A stretch of DNA of 64,000 nt from Marchantia polymorpha subsp. ruderalis (Eukaryota > Streptophyta > Marchantiopsida > Marchantiales > Marchantiaceae): the NCBI GenBank assembly GCA_037833965.1, contig AP031355.1:25321501-25385500 (forward strand), in the 5' to 3' direction. Made by a program: the position numbers and the translations under genes. Position 1 is the first letter of the stretch; each line of letters starts with the position of its first letter. The notes under the pieces were generated by a model, which saw only the letters and a program-made list of their open reading frames with translations, was not told the DNA's origin and made no database searches. This document shows, in pieces, positions 52,775 to 63,549 of this stretch.

Positions 52775-55700
52775 TTGCGGATCAAGGAGGGGGCTCCTGT
52801 AATCCCGGTCACATTTGCTCGCGCATGCCAAGCAGCAAACTTTTCTTCTTCCGTAGAAATTGAGGAGAGAATGGAAGGTGCAGTTGCGCCCAACGTTTCT
52901 TCCTCTTCATCGGTGGGAGTTGAGGAGAGATTGGAAGGTGCAGTGGCGTCCAACGTTTCTTCCTCTTCCTCTGTGGGAGTTGAGGAGAGATTGGAAGGTG
53001 CAGTTGCGCCCAACGTTTCTTCCTCTTCCTCTGTGGGAGTTGGGGAGAGATTGGAAGGTGCAATTGCATCCAACGTTTCTTCCTCGGTGGGAGTTGAGGA
53101 GAGATTGGAAGGTGCAGTTGCGTCCAACGTTTCTTCCTCTTCCTCTGTGGGAGTTGAGGAGAGATTGGAAGGTGCAGTTGCGTCCAACGTTTCTTCCTCT
53201 TCGTCTGTGGGAGTTGAGGAGAGATTGGAAGGTGCAGTTGCGTCCAACGTTTCTTCCTCTTCCTCTGTGGGAGTTGAGGAGAGAATGGAAGTTGCAGGTG
53301 CGTCCATTGTCAGTCACGATGCCGAGACACGGGGAATGGACTCTGCACACCAGGAACCAGAGACGTCTTACGTGAGCGAGAAAGACGAGGAACCGGAGCT
53401 TCCGTCTGCTGTCCAGGACCTTATACGGCGTCTGGAAGACACAACCGCATATGCACCCACCTTACATATACGTGATCCAGGATTTCTGGAGTTCTTTCCG
53501 GAGAGTGCATCGCTCTCGACGATCACAGGGTGGCGAAGCAAAGTGCGCCTTCGAGTGCTGGAGGCAATCGCACTTAGAATCGCCAGATACTCGTATCTGA
53601 GCCTAAATTTTTCTTGTGAGGGAGATATATCGAGGTTCACCGCTAGCGAGTGGGAGGTTCTTCTGAGAGGTTGTAACGGTCTACAAACGATGCGGGTTGC
53701 TGCTTTGAAATGGAGTTCAGATGCGGAAGTGGAGAGCTTGTGCTTACAGCTGGGGAGAATTGTAAATTCCTCTGAAGTAAAAGAATTGGAGATAGAAGAT
53801 TTAGATTGCAAGATGACTGCCAGATGTTTCTTGAATCTCGCATCAGGACTGAGAGGAAATTACGATTCTAAACTCGAGTCTCTAAAGCTTACGAATACAA
53901 GGGTGGACTCGAGTGGGATGAAGCATGTAGTTGACATGATCAACGGTGCTCCTCTATTAAAGACATTGCACTTAGGCGGCCAAAAGTGCGACGTGAACGA
54001 CGAATATGAGGAGACCGTTGGAATGCTGGACGACATGGATGAGGAGACCGTTGGAATGCTGTCCCAGGCTTTGATCCGAAGCTCGTCTTTGAAAGAATTG
54101 CGCTTGAGTGACGTGAAGTGGGGAGCGGCCTTGTCGCTGAAAGCTTTGGCCGGAGATGATGGCAACCGATCCATTGAAATTCTTCGCCTGGATTATATGG
54201 ATATACTCGGAGACTGTTTGAGGCAACTTCTTACTTCCGACGCATCATTGAAGGCAGTAAACTTGTGTTCCATACGGATGAGTTATGAGGAATGGCACCA
54301 GCTAGGCGAATTCATACGTGACAATGCTATAGCAAAACGCATTTTTGTATCATTTGAATTAGAGCACAATGCTAGAGATAACTGGAGGTCAATAGAAGCT
54401 CTTGCGTGTGCTGCTAGCTCCCATGTCAAGGAGCCCATGAGCTTTTGGCTGGTTGCTCATAGTGATCATGACTTTTTGTTATCACTAAACCTATTAGTTC
54501 GGGTACTGCGCGGTGAAATCAAATCCTTTACATCTTTCGGTATATCGGGCCTACCTCTTGTCACTTTAGATAGCAACCAAGATAGAATTGGAAGAATCCT
54601 GTCCATGAATGGAAAAACTGGAGAAACTTCAGTCCTGCAGAAACTGATGATCTTTCGAAACGAGAATCTTTCGAAGGGAGCGTGGAAGAAACTGCTTGGA
54701 TGCTTGCTTGGGTGCTTGCGAGGGAACACAAGTCTCACTCACTTGGCTTTGCATAACTCCAAACTCGACGAAGATGCCTTCAGGGCCCTGATTGGGTACT
54801 TGCGAGGGAACACAAGTATCACTCACTTGGATTTGAAAAGGTCCGAACTCAACGAAGATTCCTTCAGGGACCTGATGGGGCTACTGCAAGTTAACTTGAC
54901 TCTCCAGAAAATAGATGTCAAAGGAACCTCATGGGAAACCGATGGAAAGGCGGCGCAGATCAAAGAGGCCCTACAACAGAACCAGATGCGGGCGGTTTAC
55001 ATGTCTGTCTTCAGAGAAGCCAAATTGGAATTTGGAGATGCAAAAGCTGGTCGACTCTTCTTATGCGGTTCCCCTAGAGCAGGTGACGTGCTCTGTAACT
55101 TCTTCTTATTTTGAACTAGCAATCTAAGATTTTACTTTCAAAATTTAAGATGATACTATGAAATTTGTTATTTTTCTAGATGTATTTGGCTATGTGTGAA
55201 AAATAAAACGGAAATATGAAAAAGTAAGTTTCAAATATTAACGAATTCAAATTAAAAGTAAGATATTTTTAATGATTTCAAAATTTAATGTGTAATTTGG
55301 ATTTCTTCCCAATATAAACACATTATATTTAAAAAATATGGTATCAAGCAATCTGTAATGGTATCTCATCTAACAAATTATATTTTTTGTGGTTATCTGT
55401 TATCAATCTATAGGCAAAACTCAATTACGTCAAACCCTCATGAGGATAGTACAAGGCAAAAGTTGGCTTGGAAACAAATGGGACAAATTGTGGAGGACTC
55501 AAGGCATCGAAGTGGAGTTCTTGTCAAACAATGACAAAAGCCAAATCTCAATCTGGGATCTTGCAGGACAGGAGATTTTTCGTACCCTTCAGAGTGTGCT
55601 ATTCCCTCAAACCAGCAATTTTTGTGTTTTTCTCTTTGTGTATAGCCATTTTGATGAAAATACATCTTCAGACAAAAAAGATTCTTGTTTCCAAAGAGAA

Positions 55701-58304
55701 TTGGAGGAATGGTTGAGATTCATCACATCCAGCTCTAGGGTCACAGGACATAATCGTCCACAAGTTCTTGTTGTGATTACACACAAGGATAAAACCAGAT
55801 TCAAGTCTTTGACTTGGATTCACCCCATAGTGAAAGATCTCACAGAAAGATTTGTAAAATTTGTGGATCTGCATCCTGTTCAAGAGTGTTTTCATGTGAA
55901 TGCTCGAAAAAAGAAGCAAGTTATTCCTCTCAAAAATCACATTATTGAGATTTTCAAGAAGTTGTTGAGTGAAAAATCCCCACAGGTTCCTCATCTGTGT
56001 TCTCAACTCTCTTCCCTTTTGATTAAAAACACCAAGGAGAATAAAAGTTGCCCTCTTTGGTCATCCACAAAATTTTATGACTTCTGCGCCTCTAGCTTGA
56101 CACAATTCATTCCATTTTCTTCTGTTCACGCTGTTAATCATTCAAGGATAATGAAATCAATTTTATCCTATTTGAATGATGCAGGATCCATAGTTTCTAT
56201 CCCTAACCTTGATTGCATCATTGTAGATCCCAACTGGCTTACCAATACATTATTGGGTGAGTTGGTAGCTCTGGGTCAAGACTTTCAAGCTGAAGAGTCT
56301 GGATGTTCTCGCAAAACGATGCCAAGTGACTTGTACACAAGCATGGACGGATTTGTGAGTGAGAGTGTCTTTGCTCGGTTGACAGAGGAGTTTGTGAGCA
56401 AGCAGCCACATGCGGAGAAAATTGTGGACAGAGAGGTGATTGAAAACATCCTTATCAACTTAGATTTGTGTTTCAAGCTCAAAGATACTTCTGAGTATTT
56501 CATACCCTCCTTCATACCTGAGCATGTAAGCACGGAAGGACAGAAGCATCAAGAAGGGGCACACGTGGAGTCCATGGTTTGGAAAACTAGGGTTGACACC
56601 TCAAAGTTTGTCGGCATCCGGATTCAATGCGAAGATGAAAGAACAATGTCGCTAACCGCTGCTTTTTTTCCATGCTTCCAGGTGATTTCATATATACTTT
56701 GAGAAGATTGAATTTGTCAAGTTCTGATTGTAACTTATGTACAGTGAATGCAATGTTTCCTTTTCATTGCTTGAATTTATTTTTTGAAACGCGCAGCTCA
56801 ATGTTTACCAAATATTATATTATTGTAGATGTTCATGAGACGCAAGGTGATATTGGAGATGCATGTTTCCAAGGAGACTGTGATCTGTTCTCGACATTAT
56901 CTGCGACTTTTTCTTGATGGGCATGAGATCCACGTCGAACAAGATAGGTCCCACAGTTATGTGGATGTTCTGATGTTATGCTCAAAGTATAAATCAAGGG
57001 AGTGGGCCCTGAAATACGTGATGAAGCATATCGTTCAGGAGTTGATATCATTTTGCGCATCACCCAAAGGCTGTCCCGGAGTGGCATTAGTGCTTGGTGT
57101 CATCCAAACAATTTGCGTGGAGATGTTGATTCCAAGTCATCTGAGAGGAGCAATTTTAATCGAGGATCTGAAATCGAAATTCATTCGCAGCATCAATGAC
57201 AAACTTGAGGATATTCCGTTGGATAAATCGCACTTGGAGAAGGAAGATGAGTTGTTCAACTATGAGCACTCTTGGCCCTTGATAAAAGGGCACACAACAC
57301 GGGTTATATTCGAAAGAGCTAGGGAGTTGTTGCGGGAGAGTGATGTGGAAATTGTTGTGAATGAGATCCTACAGAATCGATTGCAACAATTGGAATCATT
57401 GCAGCAAGGTTTAATCAGCGTGAACGATGATTTGGTTCATTCTCACCCTGAAGATGAGAACATGGCTAGCAATTCAAATTTTCCTGATATGAAAGACTTC
57501 AATAGAACTTCATCCAGGTGCTTAAGTGGGGCGAGCACAAGTGTAGAAAATCGTTCAACCCAACTTATTTTGTCCAAGATAGATATGCTAGAAGGAAATA
57601 TGGGACGAAGGTTTGATGGTGTGGATGAGGGGTTGAGGTCAGTGGAGAGCATTGTGCAGAGACTGGATATTAAGGTGGGACAGATACTCTCTTTGCAACA
57701 AGAGCTTCATTCAACGTTGAGTATCTTCTTGTCTAAAGTGGACAGGATCATTCAGTATACTCAATCGCTTCAGCAGGCGATAATTCCCAAGCGACCTTAT
57801 GTTACGGATGATGTTGGCGTTTTCTGTAGGATGAGTGCTCGTTTGCATGTCGGGACAACCGTACGATTACACTTGATGTGTGAGTCGGTGACTGGGTTTC
57901 ACATTGTCAAAGATCAACAAGGTTTGAAAATACGTTTGGATCAAGAGAATGGAGCGTGGATTCGAAAAACTATTGAAATCTCACTCAAAGTTATGTATTA
58001 TGTTGTGAAGGCTGGACTGGATGTGACCCTCGGATTAGGCCAAGCGATTCCGGACTGGGCAGATTTAAAATCTGATATAGTTAAACTAGATGGCATTAGC
58101 AATCGTGATCGTAGGGCAGTTCTAAAAGGTGGAGAAAGCAAGGAGCTGAAAGAAGCATGGTTGAGGATTCAGCAAACTCTTGCGCCTATTAACTATTCGG
58201 CAATCTTCAAGTTGTATCAGGTGAAATACGTGAGACTAGAGTTAGGTGGGCATGCATGGGTGTGCGAGGAGTGCATGAATAAAGGTCGTGGTTTAGGAAT
58301 TTGA
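52775..58304 (+). CDS. Roco family protein (LRR-Roc-COR, TORNADO1-like), three exons recognised
   Basis: Exons 52775-55082, 55414-56681 and 56829-58304 join in frame to 1683 codons plus stop. The true start is probably in an unseen upstream exon; the first in-frame ATG is 52871. Layout: Ser/Glu-rich 20-residue repeats (about 27-175), a linker, and RI-type leucine-rich repeats (about 270-745; LESLKLTNTRVDSSG, LTHLALHNSKLDEDAF). The Roc GTPase domain has P-loop GSPRAGKT (about 765-772), switch DLAGQE (818-823) and G4 motif THKD (892-895). The COR domain follows (about 980-1190; YLNDAGSIVSIPNLDCIIVD, DPNWL). The C-terminal 490 residues have coiled-coil stretches (LQNRLQQLESLQQ, STLSIFLSKVDRIIQYTQSL) and no kinase domain. 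Roco proteins are large GTPases in which COR dimerises; the plant member TORNADO1 shares the LRR-Roc-COR order. GTP binding is expected from the motifs; cellular role is not inferable. All key G-motifs are present. Confidence 0.87.
52861..53306 (+). repeat. Coding minisatellite, 8 units of 60 bp
   Basis: Units start at 52861, 52921, 52981, 53041, 53095, 53155, 53215 and 53275. One unit is 54 bp and the last is partial. Each encodes a variant of GVEERLEGAVASNVSSSSSV. All lengths are multiples of three, so the frame is kept and copy number can vary freely. Confidence 0.9.
54707..54892 (+). repeat. Recently duplicated LRR unit inside the Roco gene
   Basis: Two 84-bp units (about 54713 and 54797) share long stretches such as TTGCGAGGGAACACAAGT. 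They encode LRGNTSLTHLALHNSKLDED and LRGNTSITHLDLKRSELNED, one 28-residue RI-type repeat each. Confidence 0.75.
55083..55413 (+). other. Roco intron (splits the P-loop glycine codon)
   Basis: 331 bp, very AT-rich. Donor AG|GTGACG after 55082, acceptor CTATAG| before 55414, phase 1. Splicing gives G-S-P-R-A-G-K-T, the exact GxxxxGK[ST] P-loop. Without splicing the frame reads into TGA at 55112. Confidence 0.85.
56682..56828 (+). other. Roco intron, second recognised
   Basis: 147 bp, donor CCAG|GTGATT, acceptor TTGTAG|ATG, phase 0. A homologous, inverted copy of this intron is found in the pseudogene at 61296-61400. Confidence 0.8.
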
Positions 58305-61179
58305 AGAGGTTAGAATGTCATTATGCAAATGACAAGCATATGTTTAGATCCTCATGCAACATGAACTTCTGCAAAATCTTCCATAGATTTTTCACTTGTA
58401 CAAGTATTTTAAAAATCTATGCAATCATGTCAATCGCGCAGTTATGTTTCTGAAGAAATCAGAATTTGGCTAAACTATCAAATTTCCACATTATGGACAA
58501 AAATTTTGATTCAAGACTGACCACTGGTCAGTCTTGAATTCCAATACATAGACCTGTATGATTGTTTTGAATGACGAGGGTCCAACAACTGTAGAATGGA
58601 GAGGATTGAAGGTTATGTTCTTTTAATTTTTAGAGTTTGTAGCATTATTTAAGCACGAGAGCTATTCAACACATCAGCTTCTGCCCCTTATTGTAATTTG
58701 ATAATTTACTACAGCTTACAATTAGCGGTATCGGTACAGCTTCACACACTTCCTCAAATGATGTCGTGTTATCAGATCTACAATCTTTCTTTGAAAGCTT
58801 GACAAACAGAGCCATCAGGTGTACTGATAAATATTTTCAACAAATCTCGATTCTGCCATCATCAGAAGTACACAATGTATGTAATGCCCGGAGATGGATA
58901 CTTTATTGATGCCAATAAGCTGCTAATGAAATCACAACCTTCCATCATTCATCTTTCACAAAAGATCTGATATGCAAATGTATCCAGCGCTGGATATTGT
59001 TATCCAGGTGCCGAATTGCTGTAGTTCCCGTTATAAAATCAAATTTAATACATACTAGTGAAATCCATACTCGCTCAGAAATGCAGGGACGAAATGGAGC
59101 GTAAAGTATCAATCAATGAAGACTTCATGCATCATATGCTAGACGAAGAGGAAACTTATGAAATCAAGACTGTCGAAACTGACATAAAGTCTTCTGTAGT
59201 GTGCTGAAACGTATACTGTTTCCATTCTAAGATGAAAAATGTCTGAAACTGTAGCTTCGAATTGTAGAGGTGAGGTGGTCCGTAAAGTATGAATCAATGA
59301 AGGCTTCATGCATCATATGCGAGACAAAGTGGAAACTTGAGAGATCAAGTTTCTCGAAATTGACATAGATTCTCTTGTAGTGAGCTGAAACGTATCCTGT
59401 TTCGCTTAGACGAGAGATATTCTTTCTATCTTACGAAGAGAACGTTACGACGGACGAAGAGAGTTATGTGCATACACTCACGGGAGTTACTGACCATACA
59501 TCATTACAGGTCATCTACTATTGACTCGAGACGTGATGATAATTTAGCTTGCATCTGCTAAACCAGAAATGAAGCGCCATTGATAAAATTGTTGATGTGT
59601 TTTTGTTCCGTATGTCTCTTCCCCTGTCTCGATTATTCCCAGCTTAATCTTTCTACTTTAAAGGTATTCGAGGAGTCGGCATCGCTGCCCTCCTTGAACC
59701 TGTTGAACATGCAGAAAGAATCATCCACATCCCAAGAGTTCAGTTCTAGTAAGCCATGGTTCAGGTCATGCTAAGGTCTCTGTGTGAAAGACCCTGATGA
59801 AATGCTTGCGCTGGCCGTGATCTCAGCAGAATGATCAGCGCCAGCACGCTCAGAACTGTGACTTGTATAAATGAGGTAATTTCGTAGCACGCATGCTTTT
59901 GCAGTTGGACTGTGTGTGGACGTTCAGTTACAGATACTCTTGCAGAAATTTGACTTCAATATCGAGTATTTTTTTAAAAGAGGATGGAGAACATCGTTTG
60001 CTGAATATCGAAGTGAGCGTGATTTCCGTTGAAAATTTTGAGTCTACATTTATCACGCATAATCTTTATCGTGTATGGTTGGATTGCAGAGGCATGGGCC
60101 TGAAGTGGACGAAGCTATACCTCTGTAAGGTTGGTGATCACCACCTTTAAATATTTTGTCGAGATCAGAGACTAGAGGTCATGGTCAATGGGATGAAGTG
60201 AACGGAGAAGGATATCCATACTCGATTCGGTGCATGACTCGAGATTGTACATCTACCAATGTAGTCCAGAAAAAATCATTCTGATTCTTCCAACTCAACC
60301 TCACTCAAGTTTAGCGAGACTCACAGCTTGATTGCGGTGTACAATCCGTTTGCCTAACTAATCCGTTTGTCCGATCACACGCAGTGTTCAAGATGTGGAC
60401 TTTCCTCACCTGGAATTCGCAACACTCGTCATGCATTCTAGCGGCAGGGTCTGGGAGAGACAAAACCAGCGCGCAGACCTCCTTGTCAGATGTTTAGCCT
60501 GTGATTGGAAAGAAACTGCAGTTTTACGTTGAGGATGGTGCAGAGTTTGTGAGAAAGAAGGTGAAGAAGTAAGAATCTGTGTAGCGTTAAACCAACGTTA
60601 AAAACGACAGTTAAAAAAGCGATTTTCCATGTCCTGTGACATCTTTCTTCACTATAACATCTGTTTACAAGAACCGAGTTCTCGCTTGTCAGCATATTAC
60701 GTACACGACCACAGTACCATACAGTGACGAGACGTTATTTCAGACGAAATCATAATGATAGACGCCGCATCTACTTTCTACGTGGTACGCATTATCTGAC
60801 AGGAGGCTCCATGGCTACCTCGTTATGTGAAGAGGTAAGAATCTGAATGACTTCTTAGATATGTGACTGCAGCTAGCTAGATTGGTCACGCCTAAATTGT
60901 CATCTATCCTAAATTTTCTCTGAACTAGGTGGTTGGCCGGAACAATTTGTTAACAATCATAACAATGTATCTGCTTATTTTGGAACTGCTGTCAGGAGTG
61001 ACAGAAAAGGTGATTTAGTAGCAGCGTGATTGTCTGCTGTAAAGTCTATAAGCAAGGGAGTTCATTCCGAAGGAATTGATCTTGAGGCTGCAGTAGTAGA
61101 GGTCTATAATATCTTATAAGTGCTAACGCTGAGATCAGTACGGGAAAGTTTTCCTCACAACACATTTTCAGACAATTTG
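58305..61179. other. Intergenic sequence between the Roco gene and its pseudogene
   Basis: AT-rich. Short frames such as 59580-59774 and 59893-60150 show no domain or repeat support. The only structure I see is the duplicated unit at 59099-59406. The Roco 3' UTR and polyadenylation site should lie in the first few hundred bases. Confidence 0.5.
59099..59406 (+). repeat. Tandem-duplicated ~125-bp unit (copies B and C of the dispersed repeat)
   Basis: Units 59099-59224 and 59281-59406 share GTAAAGTAT, AATCAATGAAG, CTTCATGCATCATATGC, GGAAACTT, GAAACGTAT and CTGTTTC in the same order, 182 bp apart. A partial third copy lies at 48862. Confidence 0.75.
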
Positions 61180-62300
61180 TGCCCATCAAGAAAAAGTATC
61201 ACATAATGTCGAGAGCAGATCAAAGTCTCCTTGTGAACATGCATCTCGGATATCAACTTGCGTCTCATGAACATATACAATAATACAAAATTAGGTAAAT
61301 ATTATGGTAAATATGGTATATAGCTGCGCATTTCAAAAAATGAATTCAAACAATGAAAAGGGAAGATTGCATTCATGTACACAAGTTACAATTGCAACTT
61401 GACGCATTAAAACAAGATACGTCCCACACTTATGTAGATATTCTGATGTTATGCTTGAAGTATAAATCAAGGGAGGGGATCCTGAAATATGTGATGAAGC
61501 ATATCGTCTTGGAGTTAATATCATTTGCGCATCATCCAAAGGCTGTCCCGGGGTGGCGTTAGTGCTTGGTGTGATCCAAACAATTTGCGTGGAGATGTTG
61601 ATTTTGAGTTATCTGAGAGAGGCAATTCTAATCGAGGATCTGAAATCGAAATTCATTTGTAGCATCAATGACAAACTTAAGGATATTACTCTTGTAGAAA
61701 GAAGATGAGTTATTCAACTATGAGCACTCTTGGCCCTTGATTAAAGAGCACACATATTCAAAAGAGCTAGGGAGTTGCTGTGGGAAAGCGACGTGGAAGC
61801 GGTTGTGAATGAGATCCGACAGAAGCGATTGCAACAATTGGAGTCATTGCAGCAAGGTTTAATCAAGGTGAACAATGATTTGGTTGAGTCTCACCCTGAA
61901 GATGAAAACATGATTAACTATTCAAAATCTCCTGATATGAAAGACTCCAATCGACCTTCATCCAACTGCTTAAGTCAGGCAAGCACAAGTGTAGAAAATA
62001 TTTCAAACCAAGTTATTTTGTCCAAGATAGATAAGCTAGAAGGAAATATGGGACGAAGGTTTGATTGTGTGGATGAGGGGTTGAGATCAGTGGTGAGCAT
62101 TGTGCAAGATTGGAAAATAAGGTGGGACAGATACTCTCTTTGCAACAACAACTAGAGTCAACGTCCAGTGCTTTCATGTCAAAAGTGGACAATATCATTC
62201 AGTATTCTCAAATGCTTCAGCCGGCGAGAGCTCCCAAGCGACCTTATATCATGGACGATGTTGGCATTTTCTACCGTATGAGTGCATTTCAGTATGTTGG
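61180..62300 (+). pseudogene. Duplicated 3' part of the Roco gene, with inversion and frameshifts
   Basis: 61403-62300 matches Roco 56930-57860 in direct orientation (HTYVDILMLCLKYKSREGI, ENISNQVILSKIDKLEGNMGRRFD). 61180-61402 matches 56701-56925, intron 2 plus the start of exon 3, in reverse orientation. Frame lesions include a 1-bp loss near 61530 and deletions near 61690 and 61755. The intron is retained, so it arose by DNA duplication and not by reverse transcription. It ends where an LTR fragment begins at 62301. Confidence 0.85.
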
Positions 62301-62699
62301 TGTAATAACCCACCAAAGGCTAAAACTGCAGTATAGCAGCAAAAAGCTCGAACCCACAAGGACAAAGGCAACACACAGAGTACAAAGTGTCACGTTGAAC
62401 AGACTATTGAAGAGTTTGAATTCTCAGGCGACTGTCACTCCCAGAAATACTGCAAGTGCTCAACTCGGAGGTCACTCGGAGGACGCACAGTGCAGCGTAG
62501 TTCACCCAACACACACCTGAAACTGGAAAAGCACAACTCAGAGGTCGGTTAGGACCTCTACTTAAGATTTCAGGGGGAAAGTTTTTCACGAGTACATTTA
62601 GAGGCTCTGCAGGTAGTGACTCCCAACTCCGGCTTTTACAACCCTTCCATTAGTTTCTGCTAGCGCAAGGCACCTGGGTTGGATTTCCTACTTCGGATG
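62301..62699 (-). mobile_element. LTR fragment (E1/E3 group), U5 end only
   Basis: Begins TGTAATAACCCACCAAAGG at a clean junction in the Roco pseudogene. It covers only the R/U5-proximal 400 bp; the rest of the LTR, including any U3 ORF, is missing. Confidence 0.8.
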
Positions 62700-62862
62700 T
62701 GTGTGGTAACCCACTTTGTGTGCTCCCCTCCTCAATTGTGAGAGCCCACGCGAACACTCATACGTGGTATTTCTTCAAACGCCATCCGTTCACTCGGGTG
62801 CCTAGTAACTCTCCCGTCAAGTCTGCAAGTTGGATGGATCCGTTCGGAAAGATTTCGATGAC
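62700..62862 (-). mobile_element. Internal remnant: polypurine tract and integrase C-terminus
   Basis: On the minus strand this encodes the end of an E1/E3-type integrase (FPNGSIQLADLTGELLGTRV to KKYHV) followed by a stop, then GAGGAGGGGAGCA. So 62301-62699 was the 3' LTR of a minus-strand element. The LTR terminus at 62701-62717 reads TGTGGTAACCCACTTTG, opposite to the expected orientation. Confidence 0.75.
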
Positions 62863-63549
62863 TGTAATAACCCACTAAAGGCTAAAACTGCAATATAGTG
62901 GTAGAAAGGTCGAACCCACAGGGACAGAGGAACACACAGGGTACAAAGTGTCACATTTAACAGACTATTGAGGAGTTTGAATTCTCAGGCGACTATCACT
63001 CCCAGAAATACTGCAAGTGTTCACTCGGAGCTCACTCGGAGGTCGCACAGTGCAGCGTAGTTCACTCAACACACACACACCTGAAACTACAGAAACACAA
63101 CCCAGAGATCGGTTAGGACCTCTACTTAAGATTTCAGGGGGAAAGTCTCTCGCGAGTACACTCAGCGAAGCTGCGGGTAGTGACTCCCAACTCCGGCTTT
63201 TACAACCCTCCCACTAGCTTTCTGCTAGCGTAGGGAACCCGGGTTGGACCTTCTACTTTGGATCGAAGTCACTCATACGCGGTGAACAACATTCTCAACT
63301 CACAAAACGCGCAAAGAACACAGGTCCGCACGGAAGGACTCACTGAGAAACGTTCCAGTAACACACCATAACAGTCTATTGAAGAGTTTGAATTCTCAGG
63401 CACTTGTCATTCCCAGAATTACTACAAGAGTTACCCTGAAGGCACCTGCTGCAGCGTAACCTGAATTTACAACCAAAGTTTACACGAAGTAGCAAAACTT
63501 CACTTTGGCATTCAGGGGAAAAATCCCGAAGGAGTACAATCAGAAACAG
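62863..63549 (-). mobile_element. Second LTR fragment, inserted in the integrase remnant
   Basis: Starts TGTAATAACCCACTAAAGG and matches the last ~680 bp of the E1 LTR (5665-6340) in reverse. It breaks off at 63549 where a plus-strand LTR starts. Confidence 0.8.

Noticed and set aside
52750-53375. Antisense and out-of-frame ORFs (147-185 codons) across the Roco minisatellite
   Set aside because: A 60-bp repeat with no stops opens all frames at once. Only the plus frame joins the LRR and Roc domains.
59580-60150. Short plus-strand ORFs as genes
   Set aside because: 64-85 codons, no motif, no splice-supported extension, composition like the surrounding intergenic DNA.
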